This document shows positions 17,303-26,356 of a stretch of 64,000 bases of DNA, piece after piece. Location: assembly GCF_016907835.1 (NCBI RefSeq), contig NZ_JAFBCT010000001.1:620001-684000 (forward strand), written 5' to 3'. Source of the DNA: Agromyces cerinus (GTDB lineage Bacteria > Actinomycetota > Actinomycetes > Actinomycetales > Microbacteriaceae). The translations under genes were made by a program, and so were the position numbers. The notes under the pieces were generated by a model that saw only the letters and a list, made by a program, of their open reading frames with translations, was not told where the DNA came from and did not search any database. The number at the start of each line of letters is the position of its first letter. Position 1 is the stretch's first letter.

Positions 17303-18285
17303 GCGGGCGGATCCCGCGGCGGCAGAGGTTCGTCGATCGGCTCGGCGGCCGCCGGCGCCCAGACCCCGCTGCCGAGGTCGATGCGATCGCCGCGGTCACC
17401 GAGCGGCTCGCGGTGCTCCTCGCAGCGGGCGTGCCGGCACCGAGCGCGTGGAGCAATGTCGGCGCCGACTCGATCTCGGGCGCCGACGCGGGAGTGCTCG
17501 CGATCGCCGCGGCGGCGGCACGGCGCGGAGACCCGGTCGCTCCGGCGATCGCCGATTCGCTGCCCGATCGCCCTGAGGCATCCGCAGCCTGGCCGGTGCT
17601 CGCCGCAGCGTGGGGTGTCGCCGCCGAGTCCGGCGCGCCGCTCGCGGGGAGCCTGCGCGAACTCGCCGCGGTGCTGCGCGACGAGGCGCAACTGCGTCGG
17701 GAGGTGCGGGCGGCGCTCGCCGGCCCGGCCGCGAGCGCCCGGCTCGTGATGGCGCTGCCCGCCATCGCGGTGCTGTTCGGTGCGACACTCGGCTTCGACA
17801 CGCTGGGCGTGCTGTTCGGCAACCCCATCGGGCTCGCCTGTCTCGCGCTCGGGCTCGCCAGCCTCTGGGGCGGCCACCGGTGGAACCTGGTGCTCGCGGC
17901 GCGAGCGGGGCGCTCGCGGGTCGACGCCGGTCTCGAGCTCGAACTGCTGGCCATCGCCATGTCGAGCGGCGTCTCGATCGATCGCGCACGGGCCCTGACC
18001 CGCGACACGATCGTGCGGTTCGTTCCGCACGCCGGTGACGGCGCCGAGGTCGACGCGGTGCTCGGCCTCGCGGCGCGTGCCGGCGCCCCGGTCGCCGAAC
18101 TGCTGCGTGCCGAGGCGTACCGCCTGCGCAGGGCGGCGAGGTCTGCCGGCGTCGAACGTGCCGCCGCGCTCGGCGTGCGGCTCATGCTGCCCCTCGGGCT
18201 CTGCGTGCTCCCGGCCTTCGTGCTGCTCGGCGTCGCACCCCTCATGATCTCGGTCGTCACCGGCACCCTCGGCGGTGCCCTGTGA
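17299..18285 (+). CDS. Tad pilus inner-membrane protein with two T2SSF-like halves (TadB/TadC-like)
   Basis: A 328-residue platform protein of the GspF/TadB-TadC type. An N-terminal cytoplasmic helical domain (about 25-145) is followed by two membrane segments (about 150-195). A second helical domain (about 205-290) then leads to a C-terminal hydrophobic pair (RLMLPLGLCVLPAFVLLGVA). The second half has the T2SSF pattern LELLAIAMSSGVSIDRAR. Many actinobacteria have separate tadB and tadC genes; here both appear merged and shortened. It is translationally coupled to tadA and is expected to anchor the ATPase and pilus subunits in the membrane. Confidence 0.78.
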   Translation: MSGRIPRRQRFVDRLGGRRRPDPAAEVDAIAAVTERLAVLLAAGVPAPSAWSNVGADSISGADAGVLAIAAAAARRGDPVAPAIADSLPDRPEASAAWPVLAAAWGVAAESGAPLAGSLRELAAVLRDEAQLRREVRAALAGPAASARLVMALPAIAVLFGATLGFDTLGVLFGNPIGLACLALGLASLWGGHRWNLVLAARAGRSRVDAGLELELLAIAMSSGVSIDRARALTRDTIVRFVPHAGDGAEVDAVLGLAARAGAPVAELLRAEAYRLRRAARSAGVERAAALGVRLMLPLGLCVLPAFVLLGVAPLMISVVTGTLGGAL

Positions 18286-18343
18286 CCCGACCCGACTCGT
18301 GCCACCCGACCGCCGGCACGCCGGCATCACCGAAAGGAACACC

Positions 18344-18583
18344 ATGCACGGAGACTCGAGCACCGCACCGCCCCGAGGTCGCACTCGACGGGGTCGCCGC
18401 CGCGGCATCGTCAGACGGATCGCCGTGCGGCTCGCAGGTGAGCGCGGAGCGGCGACGGCCGAGTACGCGGTGGCGACGATGGCGGCGGTCGGCTTCGCCG
18501 GGCTGCTCGTCATCATCCTCCGCGGCGACGAGGTGCGCGGCATCCTCACCGACCTCGTGCGGAATGCGCTCACGGTCGGCTGA
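18344..18583 (+). CDS. Flp-pilin-like DUF4244 protein
   Basis: A 79-residue protein with a basic N-terminus, then GERGAATAEYAVATMAAVGFAGLLVIIL, which is the prepilin-like cleavage context (Gly before a Glu five residues into a hydrophobic stretch) followed by one hydrophobic helix and a short tail. This is the DUF4244 pattern seen in actinobacterial tad loci. It is probably the major pilin. The RBS AAAGGA is 5-6 nt before ATG 18344. The processing peptidase is not encoded in the window. Confidence 0.8.
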   Translation: MHGDSSTAPPRGRTRRGRRRGIVRRIAVRLAGERGAATAEYAVATMAAVGFAGLLVIILRGDEVRGILTDLVRNALTVG

Positions 18584-18908
18584 GCGCGAACGCGGCAGCG
18601 TGACCGCGGAATTCGCGGTCGCGCTGCCCGCGATCGCCCTCGTGCTCGCAGCCTGCCTCGCCTCGGTGCAGTTGGCGGCGCAGCAGGTGCGACTGACGGA
18701 TGCCGCGGCCGACGCCGCCCGAGCGCTCGGTCGCGGCGAGTCGGAGTCGGAGGCGGCGGCGATCGCGGAGCGCATCTCGGGCGGGGCGGGGCTCTCGACG
18801 GCGACCGACGGGCAGTTCGTCTGCGCGACGCTCACCGCTTCCGGCGGCGGCCTGCTCGCTGCGATCGAGTTGCGCGCCGAATCGTGCGCCGTGACGGGAG
18901 GGCGGTGA
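18564..18908 (+). CDS. TadE-like minor pilin
   Basis: A 114-residue protein starting MRSRSAERERGSVTAEFAVA and continuing ALPAIALVLAACLASVQLAA. The GSVTAEFAVALP segment is the TadE pseudopilin processing region. A region rich in small residues and one cysteine pair follows. The ATG at 18564 overlaps the pilin gene by 20 bp; a GTG at 18600 would begin inside the conserved motif and remove the positively charged N-terminus, so I prefer 18564. The stop overlaps the next start (TGATG). Confidence 0.8.
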   Translation: MRSRSAERERGSVTAEFAVALPAIALVLAACLASVQLAAQQVRLTDAAADAARALGRGESESEAAAIAERISGGAGLSTATDGQFVCATLTASGGGLLAAIELRAESCAVTGGR

Positions 18909-19360
18909 TGCGCCGGGCACCCGCGACCGATGCGCCCCGCCCGGGCGCTGGCGCACGCGCCCTCGAGCACGACGGAGCAGTCGAAGCGGGCGGAGCCGAA
19001 GCGGGCGGAGCTGAATCGGGTGCCGCATCCGTGCTCGCGATCGGCATCATCGGCGCGATGACCGCGCTCGCCGTGGCGCTGCTCGCACTACTCGGTGTCT
19101 TCGTCGTGTCTCAGCGTGCGGCGAACGCCGCCGATGCCGCCGCGCTCGCCGCTGCCGACGCCATGTCGGGTGCCGTCCCGGGCGTGCCGTGCCGACTCGC
19201 GGGCGCCATCGCCGCGCGCAACGGTGCACGGCTCGACGGCTGCGGGGGCGACGGCGCCACGGCATCCGTCACCGTCGTCGTCGATGCGGTGCCGGGGTTC
19301 GCGATCACGGCCTCGGCACGCGCCGGACCGCCCGAGTGGCCGGGCGCGGCGCCGCCGTGA
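18908..19360 (+). CDS. Rv3654c-type TadE/TadG-like secreted protein
   Basis: A 150-residue protein, last of the tad operon. It has a charged N-terminal arm with two GGAEAGGA-like repeats, the segment GAASVLAIGIIGAMTALAVALLAL as a membrane helix, then SQRAANAADAAALAAADAM, the helix typical of TadG/Rv3654c-family proteins, and a Cys-containing C-terminal domain. It is thought to be a minor component of the pilus apparatus. GTG 18905 is an alternative start. It is convergent with the small gene at 19370-19606, 9 bp away. Confidence 0.75.
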   Translation: MRRAPATDAPRPGAGARALEHDGAVEAGGAEAGGAESGAASVLAIGIIGAMTALAVALLALLGVFVVSQRAANAADAAALAAADAMSGAVPGVPCRLAGAIAARNGARLDGCGGDGATASVTVVVDAVPGFAITASARAGPPEWPGAAPP

Positions 19361-19369
19361 CCCGACCGG

Positions 19370-19606
19370 TCAGTCGAACACGGTCTCCACGAAGCGGTAC
19401 TCGACGGCGGTCGGTCGGTCGTCGCCGGGCGCCGCGAACTCCATGCCCGCCGCACGCGCGTACACGTAGTGCTTGCCCTGTTCGGTGTTCAGTTCGATGC
19501 GGGGTCGCGGATCTCCGGACTCGAGGAAGGCGGTGGCCACCGTCTTCCCCTCGAGCGGCCCGTCGACCAGCATCGCCGTGTACGAACTCGTCGTTGAGGT
19601 GTCCAT
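19370..19606 (-). CDS. Small conserved-looking protein of unknown function
   Basis: A 78-residue soluble acidic protein, MDTSTTSSYTAMLVDGPLEG at the start and AVEYRFVETVFD at the end. No domain is recognised. GAGGAG lies about ten bases before ATG 19606 and only one base before the alternative ATG 19615. The frame shows coding-like third-position GC, and the gene sits between the convergent tad operon and the divergent topA. The 212-bp gap up to topA must hold both promoters. Confidence 0.6.
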   Translation of the reverse strand: MDTSTTSSYTAMLVDGPLEGKTVATAFLESGDPRPRIELNTEQGKHYVYARAAGMEFAAPGDDRPTAVEYRFVETVFD

Positions 19607-19818
19607 GATGGCCATTCTCCTCGGCGCTCCGAGAACCGCAAGGGGGCGCGGGGAGCGCTGCGGAACCGGTTCGACCGTTCCGCGAGTGCGCCTCCTCTCG
19701 GCCAGTGTGTGTATGGTGTGGCTGTCGGCGCAGCATTTTCGCCGGCTGATGGCACACCGCTCGGGGGCGCGGCTTCGAATGTGCGTTCTCGTCCCAATTG
19801 TCAACAAAGAGGAGTCTG

Positions 19819-22665
19819 GTGTCAGGCGCGAAAAAACTGGTCATCGTCGAGTCGCCCACCAAGATGAAGTCGATCGCCCAATACCTGGGCGACGGCTACG
19901 AAGTGCTGTCGTCCGTCGGACACATCCGCGATCTCATCGAGCCCAAGAACCTGCCGCCCGAGCTCAAGAAGGGCCCGCTCGGCAAGTTCTCCGTCGACGT
20001 CGACAACGGCTTCGAGCCGTACTACGTGGTCTCCGACTCCAAGAAGAAGACCGTCGCGGAACTGAAGCGCGCGCTGAAGGGTGCCGACGAACTCCTGCTC
20101 GCAACCGATGAGGACCGCGAGGGCGAGGCCATCGCGTGGCACCTGCTGCAGGAGCTGAAGCCGAAGGTGCCGGTGCGTCGCATGGTCTTCCACGAGATCA
20201 CGAAAGAGGCCATCGAGAAGGCGAAGGACAACACCCGCGACCTCGACACCGCACTCGTCGACGCGCAGGAGACCCGGCGCATCCTCGACCGCATCTACGG
20301 CTACGAGATCTCGCCGGTGCTCTGGCGCAAGGTCGGCCCCGGCCTGTCCGCAGGACGCGTGCAGTCCGCCGCCACCCGCCTCGTCGTCGACCGCGAGCGC
20401 GAGCGCCTCGCGTTCGTCGCGGCGGGGTACTGGGACCTCGCGGGGCGCTTCTCGGCCGAGGCATCCGACACCGCGACCTCGTTCGAGGCGAAGCTCGTGC
20501 GCCTCGGCGGCGAACGCGTCGCGACCGGCCGCGACTTCGACGACGCCGGAACGCTGAAGAGCAAGGCCGTCGTGCTCGACGAGGCGACCGCCGCTGCGCT
20601 CGTCACCGCGCTCGCCGACGACGCCGTCCCGCGCACCGTCTCCAAGGTCGAGTCGAAGCCGTACTCGCGTCGCCCGGCAGCACCGTTCACGACGTCGACG
20701 CTGCAGCAGGAATCCGCCCGCAAGCTCCGTCTCTCGGCCCGCGACACCATGCGCGTGGCGCAGTCGCTCTACGAGAACGGCTACATCACTTATATGCGCA
20801 CCGACTCGTCGTCGTTGTCGCAGCAGGCGATCACCGCCGCCCGGGCCCAGGCGACCGCGCTCTACGGAGCCGACTCGATCCCCGACAAGCCCCGCGTCTA
20901 CGCCGGCAAGTCGAAGAACGCGCAGGAGGCCCACGAGGCCATCCGCCCGTCGGGCGAGGTGTTCCGCACGCCCGCCGAACTGCAGAGCGTGCTGCGCGGC
21001 AGCGAGTTCAAGCTCTACGACCTGATCTGGAAGCGCACGGTCGCCTCGCAGATGGCCGATGCGAAGGGTCAGACGGCCACGGTCACGATCGAGGTCGGGC
21101 CGACGGCGACGGATGCCGCCGCGCCCGCCGAGGCATCGGCACCGGTCGGCGGTACCATCGCCGAGTTCACCGCGAGCGGCACGGTCATCACCTTCCGCGG
21201 CTTCCTCGCGGCGTACGAAGAGAGCCGTGACGAGGAGCGCAACGCCGAGGAGACGCCCGGTGAGGCGAAGCTGCCCCCGCTGAAGGAGGGCCAGTCGCTC
21301 GCGATGGCCGACCTCGAGGCCAAGGGCCACGAGACGTCCCCGCCGCCGCGCTACACCGAGGCGAGCCTCGTGAAGCGACTCGAGGAACTCGGCATCGGCC
21401 GGCCCTCGACGTTCGCCTCGATCATCTCCACGATCATCGACCGCGGCTACGTGACGCAGCGCGGGCAGGCCCTCGTGCCGAGCTGGATCGCGTTCTCGGT
21501 CGTGCGACTGCTCGAAGAGCACTTCGGCGACCTCGTGGAGTACGACTTCACCGCCGAGATGGAGGACGACCTCGACCACATCGCCGCCGGCGAGGCCGAC
21601 CGCGTCGACTGGCTGTCGAGCTTCTACTTCGGCTCCGACAAGCACCGGGGTCTGCGGCAGGTCGTCGACAACCTCGGCGAGATCGACGCCCGCGAGATCA
21701 ACTCGGTGCAGATCGCGCCCGACATCACGCTGCGCATCGGCAAGTACGGCCCCTACCTCGAGATCGTCGAGGAGGGCGCTGCGCCCGACGCGACGCCTCG
21801 GCGGGTGAACCTTCCCGAGGGCCTCGCCCCCGACGAGCTCACCGAGGCGAAGGCCCGCGAGCTCATCGACGCGCCCGTGCAGGAAGCGCGCGTGCTCGGC
21901 GTGAACCCCGAGAACGGCAAGGAGGTCGTCGTGAAGGACGGCCGCTTCGGCCCGTACGTCACCGAGCTCGACCCCGAGCCCGTCGCGGCTCCCGAGGCCG
22001 AGGCCGCGGCGACCGTCGACCCGGCGACCGGCGAGGTGATCGACGCGGCGAAGCCGAAGGCCAAGCGCGCCGCGAAGAAGCCCCCGGCCGAGAAGCCGCG
22101 CACCGCATCGCTCTTCAAGAGCATGCAGGTCGCCGAGATCGACTTCGAGACCGCCCTGAGGCTCCTGAACCTGCCGCGCGTCGTGGGCGTCGACCCCGAG
22201 ACCGAGGTCGAGATCACCGCGCAGAACGGCCGCTACGGCCCGTACCTGAAGAAGGGCGCCGACACACGCACCCTGCCGAGCGAGGATGCGATCTTCGAGA
22301 TCGGCCTCGACGGGGCGCTCGAACTCTTCGCCCAGCCGAAGTACGGCGGCCGCGCCGCGTCGAGCGCGCTGAAGGAGTTCGAGGCCGACCCGGTCAGCGG
22401 CAAGCCGATCAAGGTGAAGGACGGCCGTTTCGGGCCGTACGTCACCGACGGCACCACGAACGCGACCATCCCGCGCGCCGAGTCGGTCGAAGACATCACC
22501 TTCGAGCGTGCCGTCGAGCTGCTGCAGATCAAGCGCGACAAGGGTCCCGCGGCGCCGCGTGCCAAGAAGGCTCCTGCCAAGAAGGCCCCCGCGGCGAAGA
22601 AGACGCCCGCGAAGAAGGCGCCTGCGAAGAAGGCTCCCGCGAAGAAGGCGGCGACCGAGCAGTGA
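19819..22665 (+). CDS. topA: DNA topoisomerase I
   Basis: A 948-residue type IA topoisomerase that relaxes negative supercoils. It has the Toprim domain (KKLVIVESPTKMKSI, and ATDEDREGEAIAWH with metal-binding Asp/Glu) and the active-site tyrosine in YITYMRTDSSSLS. Domains II-IV follow, then four C-terminal repeats of the type NGRYGPYLK / DGRFGPYVT that replace the zinc fingers of E. coli TopA, and a lysine-rich PAKKAPAKK tail needed for processivity in actinobacteria. The start is GTG 19819, preceded by AAAGAGGAG. The stop overlaps the tmk start. Confidence 0.96.
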   Translation: MSGAKKLVIVESPTKMKSIAQYLGDGYEVLSSVGHIRDLIEPKNLPPELKKGPLGKFSVDVDNGFEPYYVVSDSKKKTVAELKRALKGADELLLATDEDREGEAIAWHLLQELKPKVPVRRMVFHEITKEAIEKAKDNTRDLDTALVDAQETRRILDRIYGYEISPVLWRKVGPGLSAGRVQSAATRLVVDRERERLAFVAAGYWDLAGRFSAEASDTATSFEAKLVRLGGERVATGRDFDDAGTLKSKAVVLDEATAAALVTALADDAVPRTVSKVESKPYSRRPAAPFTTSTLQQESARKLRLSARDTMRVAQSLYENGYITYMRTDSSSLSQQAITAARAQATALYGADSIPDKPRVYAGKSKNAQEAHEAIRPSGEVFRTPAELQSVLRGSEFKLYDLIWKRTVASQMADAKGQTATVTIEVGPTATDAAAPAEASAPVGGTIAEFTASGTVITFRGFLAAYEESRDEERNAEETPGEAKLPPLKEGQSLAMADLEAKGHETSPPPRYTEASLVKRLEELGIGRPSTFASIISTIIDRGYVTQRGQALVPSWIAFSVVRLLEEHFGDLVEYDFTAEMEDDLDHIAAGEADRVDWLSSFYFGSDKHRGLRQVVDNLGEIDAREINSVQIAPDITLRIGKYGPYLEIVEEGAAPDATPRRVNLPEGLAPDELTEAKARELIDAPVQEARVLGVNPENGKEVVVKDGRFGPYVTELDPEPVAAPEAEAAATVDPATGEVIDAAKPKAKRAAKKPPAEKPRTASLFKSMQVAEIDFETALRLLNLPRVVGVDPETEVEITAQNGRYGPYLKKGADTRTLPSEDAIFEIGLDGALELFAQPKYGGRAASSALKEFEADPVSGKPIKVKDGRFGPYVTDGTTNATIPRAESVEDITFERAVELLQIKRDKGPAAPRAKKAPAKKAPAAKKTPAKKAPAKKAPAKKAATEQ

Positions 22666-23282
22666 GCGACGGACTCTTCATCACCCTCGAGGGCGGCGAC
22701 GGGTCCGGAAAGACGACCCAGGCCGAACTGCTCGGCGCCTGGCTGGTCGAGTCCGGGCGCACCGTCGTGCGCACGCGCGAGCCCGGCGGCACCGAGGTGG
22801 GCGTCGAGGTGCGCGAGATCGTGCTGCACCATCGCGGCGACATCGCGCCCCGCGCCGAGGCGCTGCTCTACGCCGCCGACCGCGCGCACCACGTCGCGAC
22901 CGTCGTGCGGCCGGCGCTCGCCCGCGGCGAGGTCGTCATCCAGGACCGCTACATCGACTCCTCGGTGGCCTACCAGGGCGCCGGGCGAGTGCTCGACGCC
23001 GAGGCCGTGCGGGGTCTCTCCGAGTGGGCGACCGAGGGGCTCGTGCCCGACCTGACGATCCTGCTCGATCTCGATGCCGCGTCGGCGCGCACCCGCCTCG
23101 ACGATGCGCGCACGCGCTACGACCGGCTGGAGGCCGAGGCATCCGAGTTCCACGACCGGGTCCGCAACGCGTACCTCGAGATCGCGGCGGCGGAGCCCGC
23201 CCGCTTCCTCGTCGTCGACGCGGCGCGGCCGGTCGAGGAGATCGCCGCGGCGATCCGCGACCGAGTGGTCGGGCTGCTCTGA
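22662..23282 (+). CDS. tmk: Thymidylate kinase
   Basis: A 206-residue dTMP kinase (dTMP + ATP to dTDP). It has the P-loop EGGDGSGKTTQ, the DRYIDSSVAYQGAGR segment with the DR(Y/F) motif, and a TREPGGTEVG loop that binds dTMP. The GTG start overlaps the topA stop (GTGA), making a topA-tmk-holB replication and nucleotide operon. A second route to dTMP in the window is tdk at 4893. Confidence 0.95.
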   Translation: MSDGLFITLEGGDGSGKTTQAELLGAWLVESGRTVVRTREPGGTEVGVEVREIVLHHRGDIAPRAEALLYAADRAHHVATVVRPALARGEVVIQDRYIDSSVAYQGAGRVLDAEAVRGLSEWATEGLVPDLTILLDLDAASARTRLDDARTRYDRLEAEASEFHDRVRNAYLEIAAAEPARFLVVDAARPVEEIAAAIRDRVVGLL

Positions 23283-23325
23283 ACACGTCGATCGCATCGT
23301 CGGCCGCTGACGGTAGCGTTGAACC

Positions 23326-24513
23326 GTGAGCGTGTGGAGTGAGCTGACGGGGCAGGACGCCGCGATCGCGCTCTTCCGCGCCGCGGCCGAATCTGCCGAA
23401 GCCGGAGCCGGGTCCGCGGGCTCGAGCGCGCAGCAGATGACCCACTCGTGGCTCGTCACGGGCCCGCCCGGATCGGGGCGTTCGAACCTCGCGTACGCCT
23501 TCGCGACCGCGCTCATCTCGGGCACGGCCGACGGCGACGAACGAACGCAGGCGCAGGTCGATGCGCGCAGCCACCCCGACCTGCACGTGCTCGCCACCGA
23601 GGGCGTCATCATCAAGCGCGACGACGTGCGCGACATCGTGCGCCGCTCGCACTACGCGCCGTCGATCGGCCGGCACCGGGTCATCATCGTCGAAGACGCC
23701 GACCGCATGACCGAGCAGACCTCGAACTTCCTGCTGAAGGAGCTCGAAGAGCCGCCCGAGCGCACGGTATGGATCCTGTGCGCACCGAGCGAGGCCGACC
23801 TCATCCCGACCATCCGCTCCCGCGTGCGCTCGGTGCGCCTGCAGGTGCCGAGCATCGCGGATGTCGCAGCACTCCTCGAACGCCGCGACGGCGTCGACCC
23901 CGTGCTCGCCGAGCGCGCCGCCCGCGAGTCGCAGAGCCACATCGGCATGGCGCACCGGCTCGCGACCAACGAGGAGGCGCGGCGACGCCGATCCGAGACG
24001 CTCGAACTCGCCCTCGCCGTGCGATCCGCGTCGGGAGCGGTGACGACCGCCGCACGCTTCATCGAGATCGCAGGTGAAGACGCCAAGGCGATCGGCGAAC
24101 TGCGCGACGCGGAGGAGCGCGCGAGCGCCCTGCACTCGCTCGGCGTGGCTCCCGGCCAGGCGGTGCCCAACGCGCTGCGACCGCAGCTGAAGGCGCTCGA
24201 AGACGACCAGAAGCGCCGCGCCACCCGAAGCCTCCGCGACGGCATCGACCGCATCCTCGTCGACCTCGCGTCGCTCTACCGCGACATCCTGCTCATCCAG
24301 CTCCACGCCGACGTGCCGCTCGTCAACCGGGAGCTCGAGGCGGGCATGCAGCGCGCCGCGGCATCCGCGGCGCCTGCTCGAACGCTCGCGACGCTCGACG
24401 CGATCCAGCAGGCGCGCACCCGCATCGACGGCAACGTCTCGCCGGCGCTCGCGCTCGAGGCGATGCTGGTCTCCGCCATCCGACGACCGTCCACAGAACG
24501 AGGGGCTGCATGA
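23326..24513 (+). CDS. holB: DNA polymerase III subunit delta'
   Basis: A 395-residue clamp-loader subunit. The N-terminal AAA+ fold has a degenerate Walker A (GPPGSGRSN, with Arg in place of Lys), normal for delta', and VEDADRMTEQTSNFLLKELEEPPE with the Walker B and SRC-like region (TIRSRVRSV). It lacks an ATP-hydrolysing site and acts as the stator that helps load the beta clamp. The start is GTG 23326, 43 bp after tmk. It overlaps the downstream hydrolase by ATGA. Confidence 0.92.
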   Translation: MSVWSELTGQDAAIALFRAAAESAEAGAGSAGSSAQQMTHSWLVTGPPGSGRSNLAYAFATALISGTADGDERTQAQVDARSHPDLHVLATEGVIIKRDDVRDIVRRSHYAPSIGRHRVIIVEDADRMTEQTSNFLLKELEEPPERTVWILCAPSEADLIPTIRSRVRSVRLQVPSIADVAALLERRDGVDPVLAERAARESQSHIGMAHRLATNEEARRRRSETLELALAVRSASGAVTTAARFIEIAGEDAKAIGELRDAEERASALHSLGVAPGQAVPNALRPQLKALEDDQKRRATRSLRDGIDRILVDLASLYRDILLIQLHADVPLVNRELEAGMQRAAASAAPARTLATLDAIQQARTRIDGNVSPALALEAMLVSAIRRPSTERGAA

Positions 24514-26090
24514 TCGACACGACCACCGCCAGACGACGGCGCCGTCCTGAGCCTGTCGAAGGGATGCCGCGTGGCACGCGTGCCGTCGCGATCGTCGGCG
24601 CCCTCGCGGCACTGCTCGCCCTGAGCGGCTGCGTGCCCGCGTTCCTGAACCCGCAGCAACCGGTCTCGACGCCGACGGGTGAAGAGGTCTCGGCCGATCT
24701 CGAGCCCTTCTACACGCAGGTGCTGAAGTGGGAACGCTGCGGTGACGGCATGGGCTGCACCACGGCGAAGGCGCCCCTCGACTGGAGTGACCCGTCGGCC
24801 GGCGAGACCGAACTCGCCCTCGTGCGCCACGTGGCCACGGGAGAGAAGCTCGGCTCACTGCTCGTGAACCCGGGCGGACCCGGCGGCTCGGGATACGACT
24901 TCGTGATGGACTCGCTCGACTACGCCGTCGGGCAACCCCTGCAGGAGCGCTTCGACGTCGTCGGATTCGACCCCCGCGGCGTCGGCCGCTCGTCGGGAGT
25001 CGCCTGCTACGACGCCCCCGAGATGGACGAGTACCTCTACGGCATCACGCCGGGCGTGCGCGGCAGCGACGAGTGGATCGCCGAGGTCGAATCGACCGAG
25101 CGGGCGTTCGGCGAGGCATGCGCCGAGAACACCGGCCCGCTGCTCGGCAACGTCGACACCGAGAGCGCGGCGCGCGACATGGACCTGCTGCGCGCGATCC
25201 TCGGCGACGAGGAGCTCAACTACCTCGGGTTCTCGTACGGTACCTTCCTCGGCGCCACCTACGCCGAGCTCTACCCCGACAAGGTCGGCAAGCTCGTGCT
25301 CGACGGGGCGATCGACCCCTCGGCGAGCGAGCCCGAGGTTGGGCGGGCACAGGCGATCGGCTTCGAGAACGCCCTGAAGGCCTACCTCGAGTTCTGCCTC
25401 TCGGGCAGCGACTGCCCGTTCAGCGGCACGGTCGACGATGCGCTCGACGAGATCAGCCGGCTCCTGGCATCCGTCGACCAGAGTCCGTTGCGCGGCACCG
25501 ACGGCCGCCTCGTGGGCGCCGACACCCTCGTCACGGCGATCATCTACCCGCTCTACAGCGCGGACTCGTGGCCGTACCTGAACGACCTGTTCGAGTCGGT
25601 GATGTTCGGCGAGGCCGACACGGCGCTGACCTTCGCCGACCTCTACAACGGGCGCAGCGAAGACGGCACCTACCTCGACAACTCGGCCGAGGCGTTCACC
25701 GCGGTCAACTGCCTCGACTACACGTACCAGTCCGATGTCGAGGTGATGCGCGAGAACGCGGCGGCGACCGCAGAGGTCGCGCCCGTCATCGGCCCGTACT
25801 TCGGGTTCGGTGACCTCGGCTGCATCAACTGGCCGTACCAGAGCGACGCCGAACGCGCAGAGATCCACGCGGAGGGCGCCGCGCCGATCCTCGTCATCGG
25901 CACGACCGGCGACCCCGCGACGCCGTACGAGTGGGCCGTCGCCCTCGCCGAACAGCTCGACAGCGGGGTGCTCATCACGTACGAGGGCGAGGGGCACACC
26001 GCCTACAACAAGTCGAACGCGTGCGTGAACGACGCCGTCGAGTCGTACTTCATCGACGGCACCGTTCCCGCCGGCGACCCGAAATGCTGA
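24510..26090 (+). CDS. Secreted alpha/beta-hydrolase lipoprotein, tripeptidyl-aminopeptidase family
   Basis: A 526-residue exported hydrolase of the SlpD/SlpE/TAP type, which cleaves short peptides outside the membrane. A lipobox LSGC lies near residue 38. The oxyanion region is NPGGPGGSGYDF, the nucleophile Ser is in GFSYGTFLGA, the Asp in TGDPATPYEW and the His in EGHTAYN. The C-terminal TAP-like domain is present. ATG 24510 follows GAGGGG and overlaps holB, but the first 18 residues include a PEPVEG segment encoded by a dispersed repeat word; an ATG at 24564 would give a standard lipoprotein signal peptide. Confidence 0.85.
   Translation: MIDTTTARRRRRPEPVEGMPRGTRAVAIVGALAALLALSGCVPAFLNPQQPVSTPTGEEVSADLEPFYTQVLKWERCGDGMGCTTAKAPLDWSDPSAGETELALVRHVATGEKLGSLLVNPGGPGGSGYDFVMDSLDYAVGQPLQERFDVVGFDPRGVGRSSGVACYDAPEMDEYLYGITPGVRGSDEWIAEVESTERAFGEACAENTGPLLGNVDTESAARDMDLLRAILGDEELNYLGFSYGTFLGATYAELYPDKVGKLVLDGAIDPSASEPEVGRAQAIGFENALKAYLEFCLSGSDCPFSGTVDDALDEISRLLASVDQSPLRGTDGRLVGADTLVTAIIYPLYSADSWPYLNDLFESVMFGEADTALTFADLYNGRSEDGTYLDNSAEAFTAVNCLDYTYQSDVEVMRENAAATAEVAPVIGPYFGFGDLGCINWPYQSDAERAEIHAEGAAPILVIGTTGDPATPYEWAVALAEQLDSGVLITYEGEGHTAYNKSNACVNDAVESYFIDGTVPAGDPKC
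24546..24563. repeat. REP-like word inside the lipoprotein signal region
   Basis: CCTGAGCCTGTCGAAGGG is a core often found in dispersed palindromic repeats of high-GC bacteria, recognisable by its translations PEPVEG and FDRLRT. Only one copy is present in this window and it lies in frame inside a gene's N-terminus. Confidence 0.55.
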
Positions 26091-26170
26091 AGGTGGTCAA
26101 CGGGGCTCCCGAAACCCGCTAACATGGATTCTCGTGCCAGTCGGTGCGCCTCAGGTGCTCCGGATGCCAC

Positions 26171-26246
26171 GCCGCCTTAGCTCAGTCGGCAGAGCGTCTC
26201 ACTCGTAATGAGAAGGTCGTGGGTTCGATTCCCACAGGCGGCTCCA
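26171..26246 (+). tRNA. tRNA-Thr (anticodon CGT)
   Basis: Acceptor GCCGCCT pairs with AGGCGGC, the D-arm is TAGCTCAGTCGGCAGAGC, the anticodon stem TCTCA/TGAGA encloses CTCGTAA with anticodon CGT (codon ACG), and the T-arm has GGGTTCGATTCCC. The mature end is 26243 and CCA is encoded at 26244-26246. Confidence 0.96.
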
Positions 26247-26249
26247 ACG

Positions 26250-26286
26250 AGAACGGCCTGGAGAGATCCGGGCCGTTCTGCATTTG
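26250..26286 (+). terminator. tRNA-Thr terminator
   Basis: AGAACGGCC (26250-26258) pairs with GGCCGTTCT (26271-26279), followed by GCATTT. It is a 9-bp stem just after the tRNA. Confidence 0.6.
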
Positions 26287-26356
26287 GGGCTGCCGCGAAT
26301 ACGAGGGCGCCGTCATCTGGTCGGAGAATCCGATACGGTAGCGCCCATGGAACCCG

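Noticed and set aside
26144..26341. Open reading frame of 65 codons across the tRNA-Thr gene
   Set aside because: It is a translation of the tRNA and its terminator; there is no ribosome site or domain.
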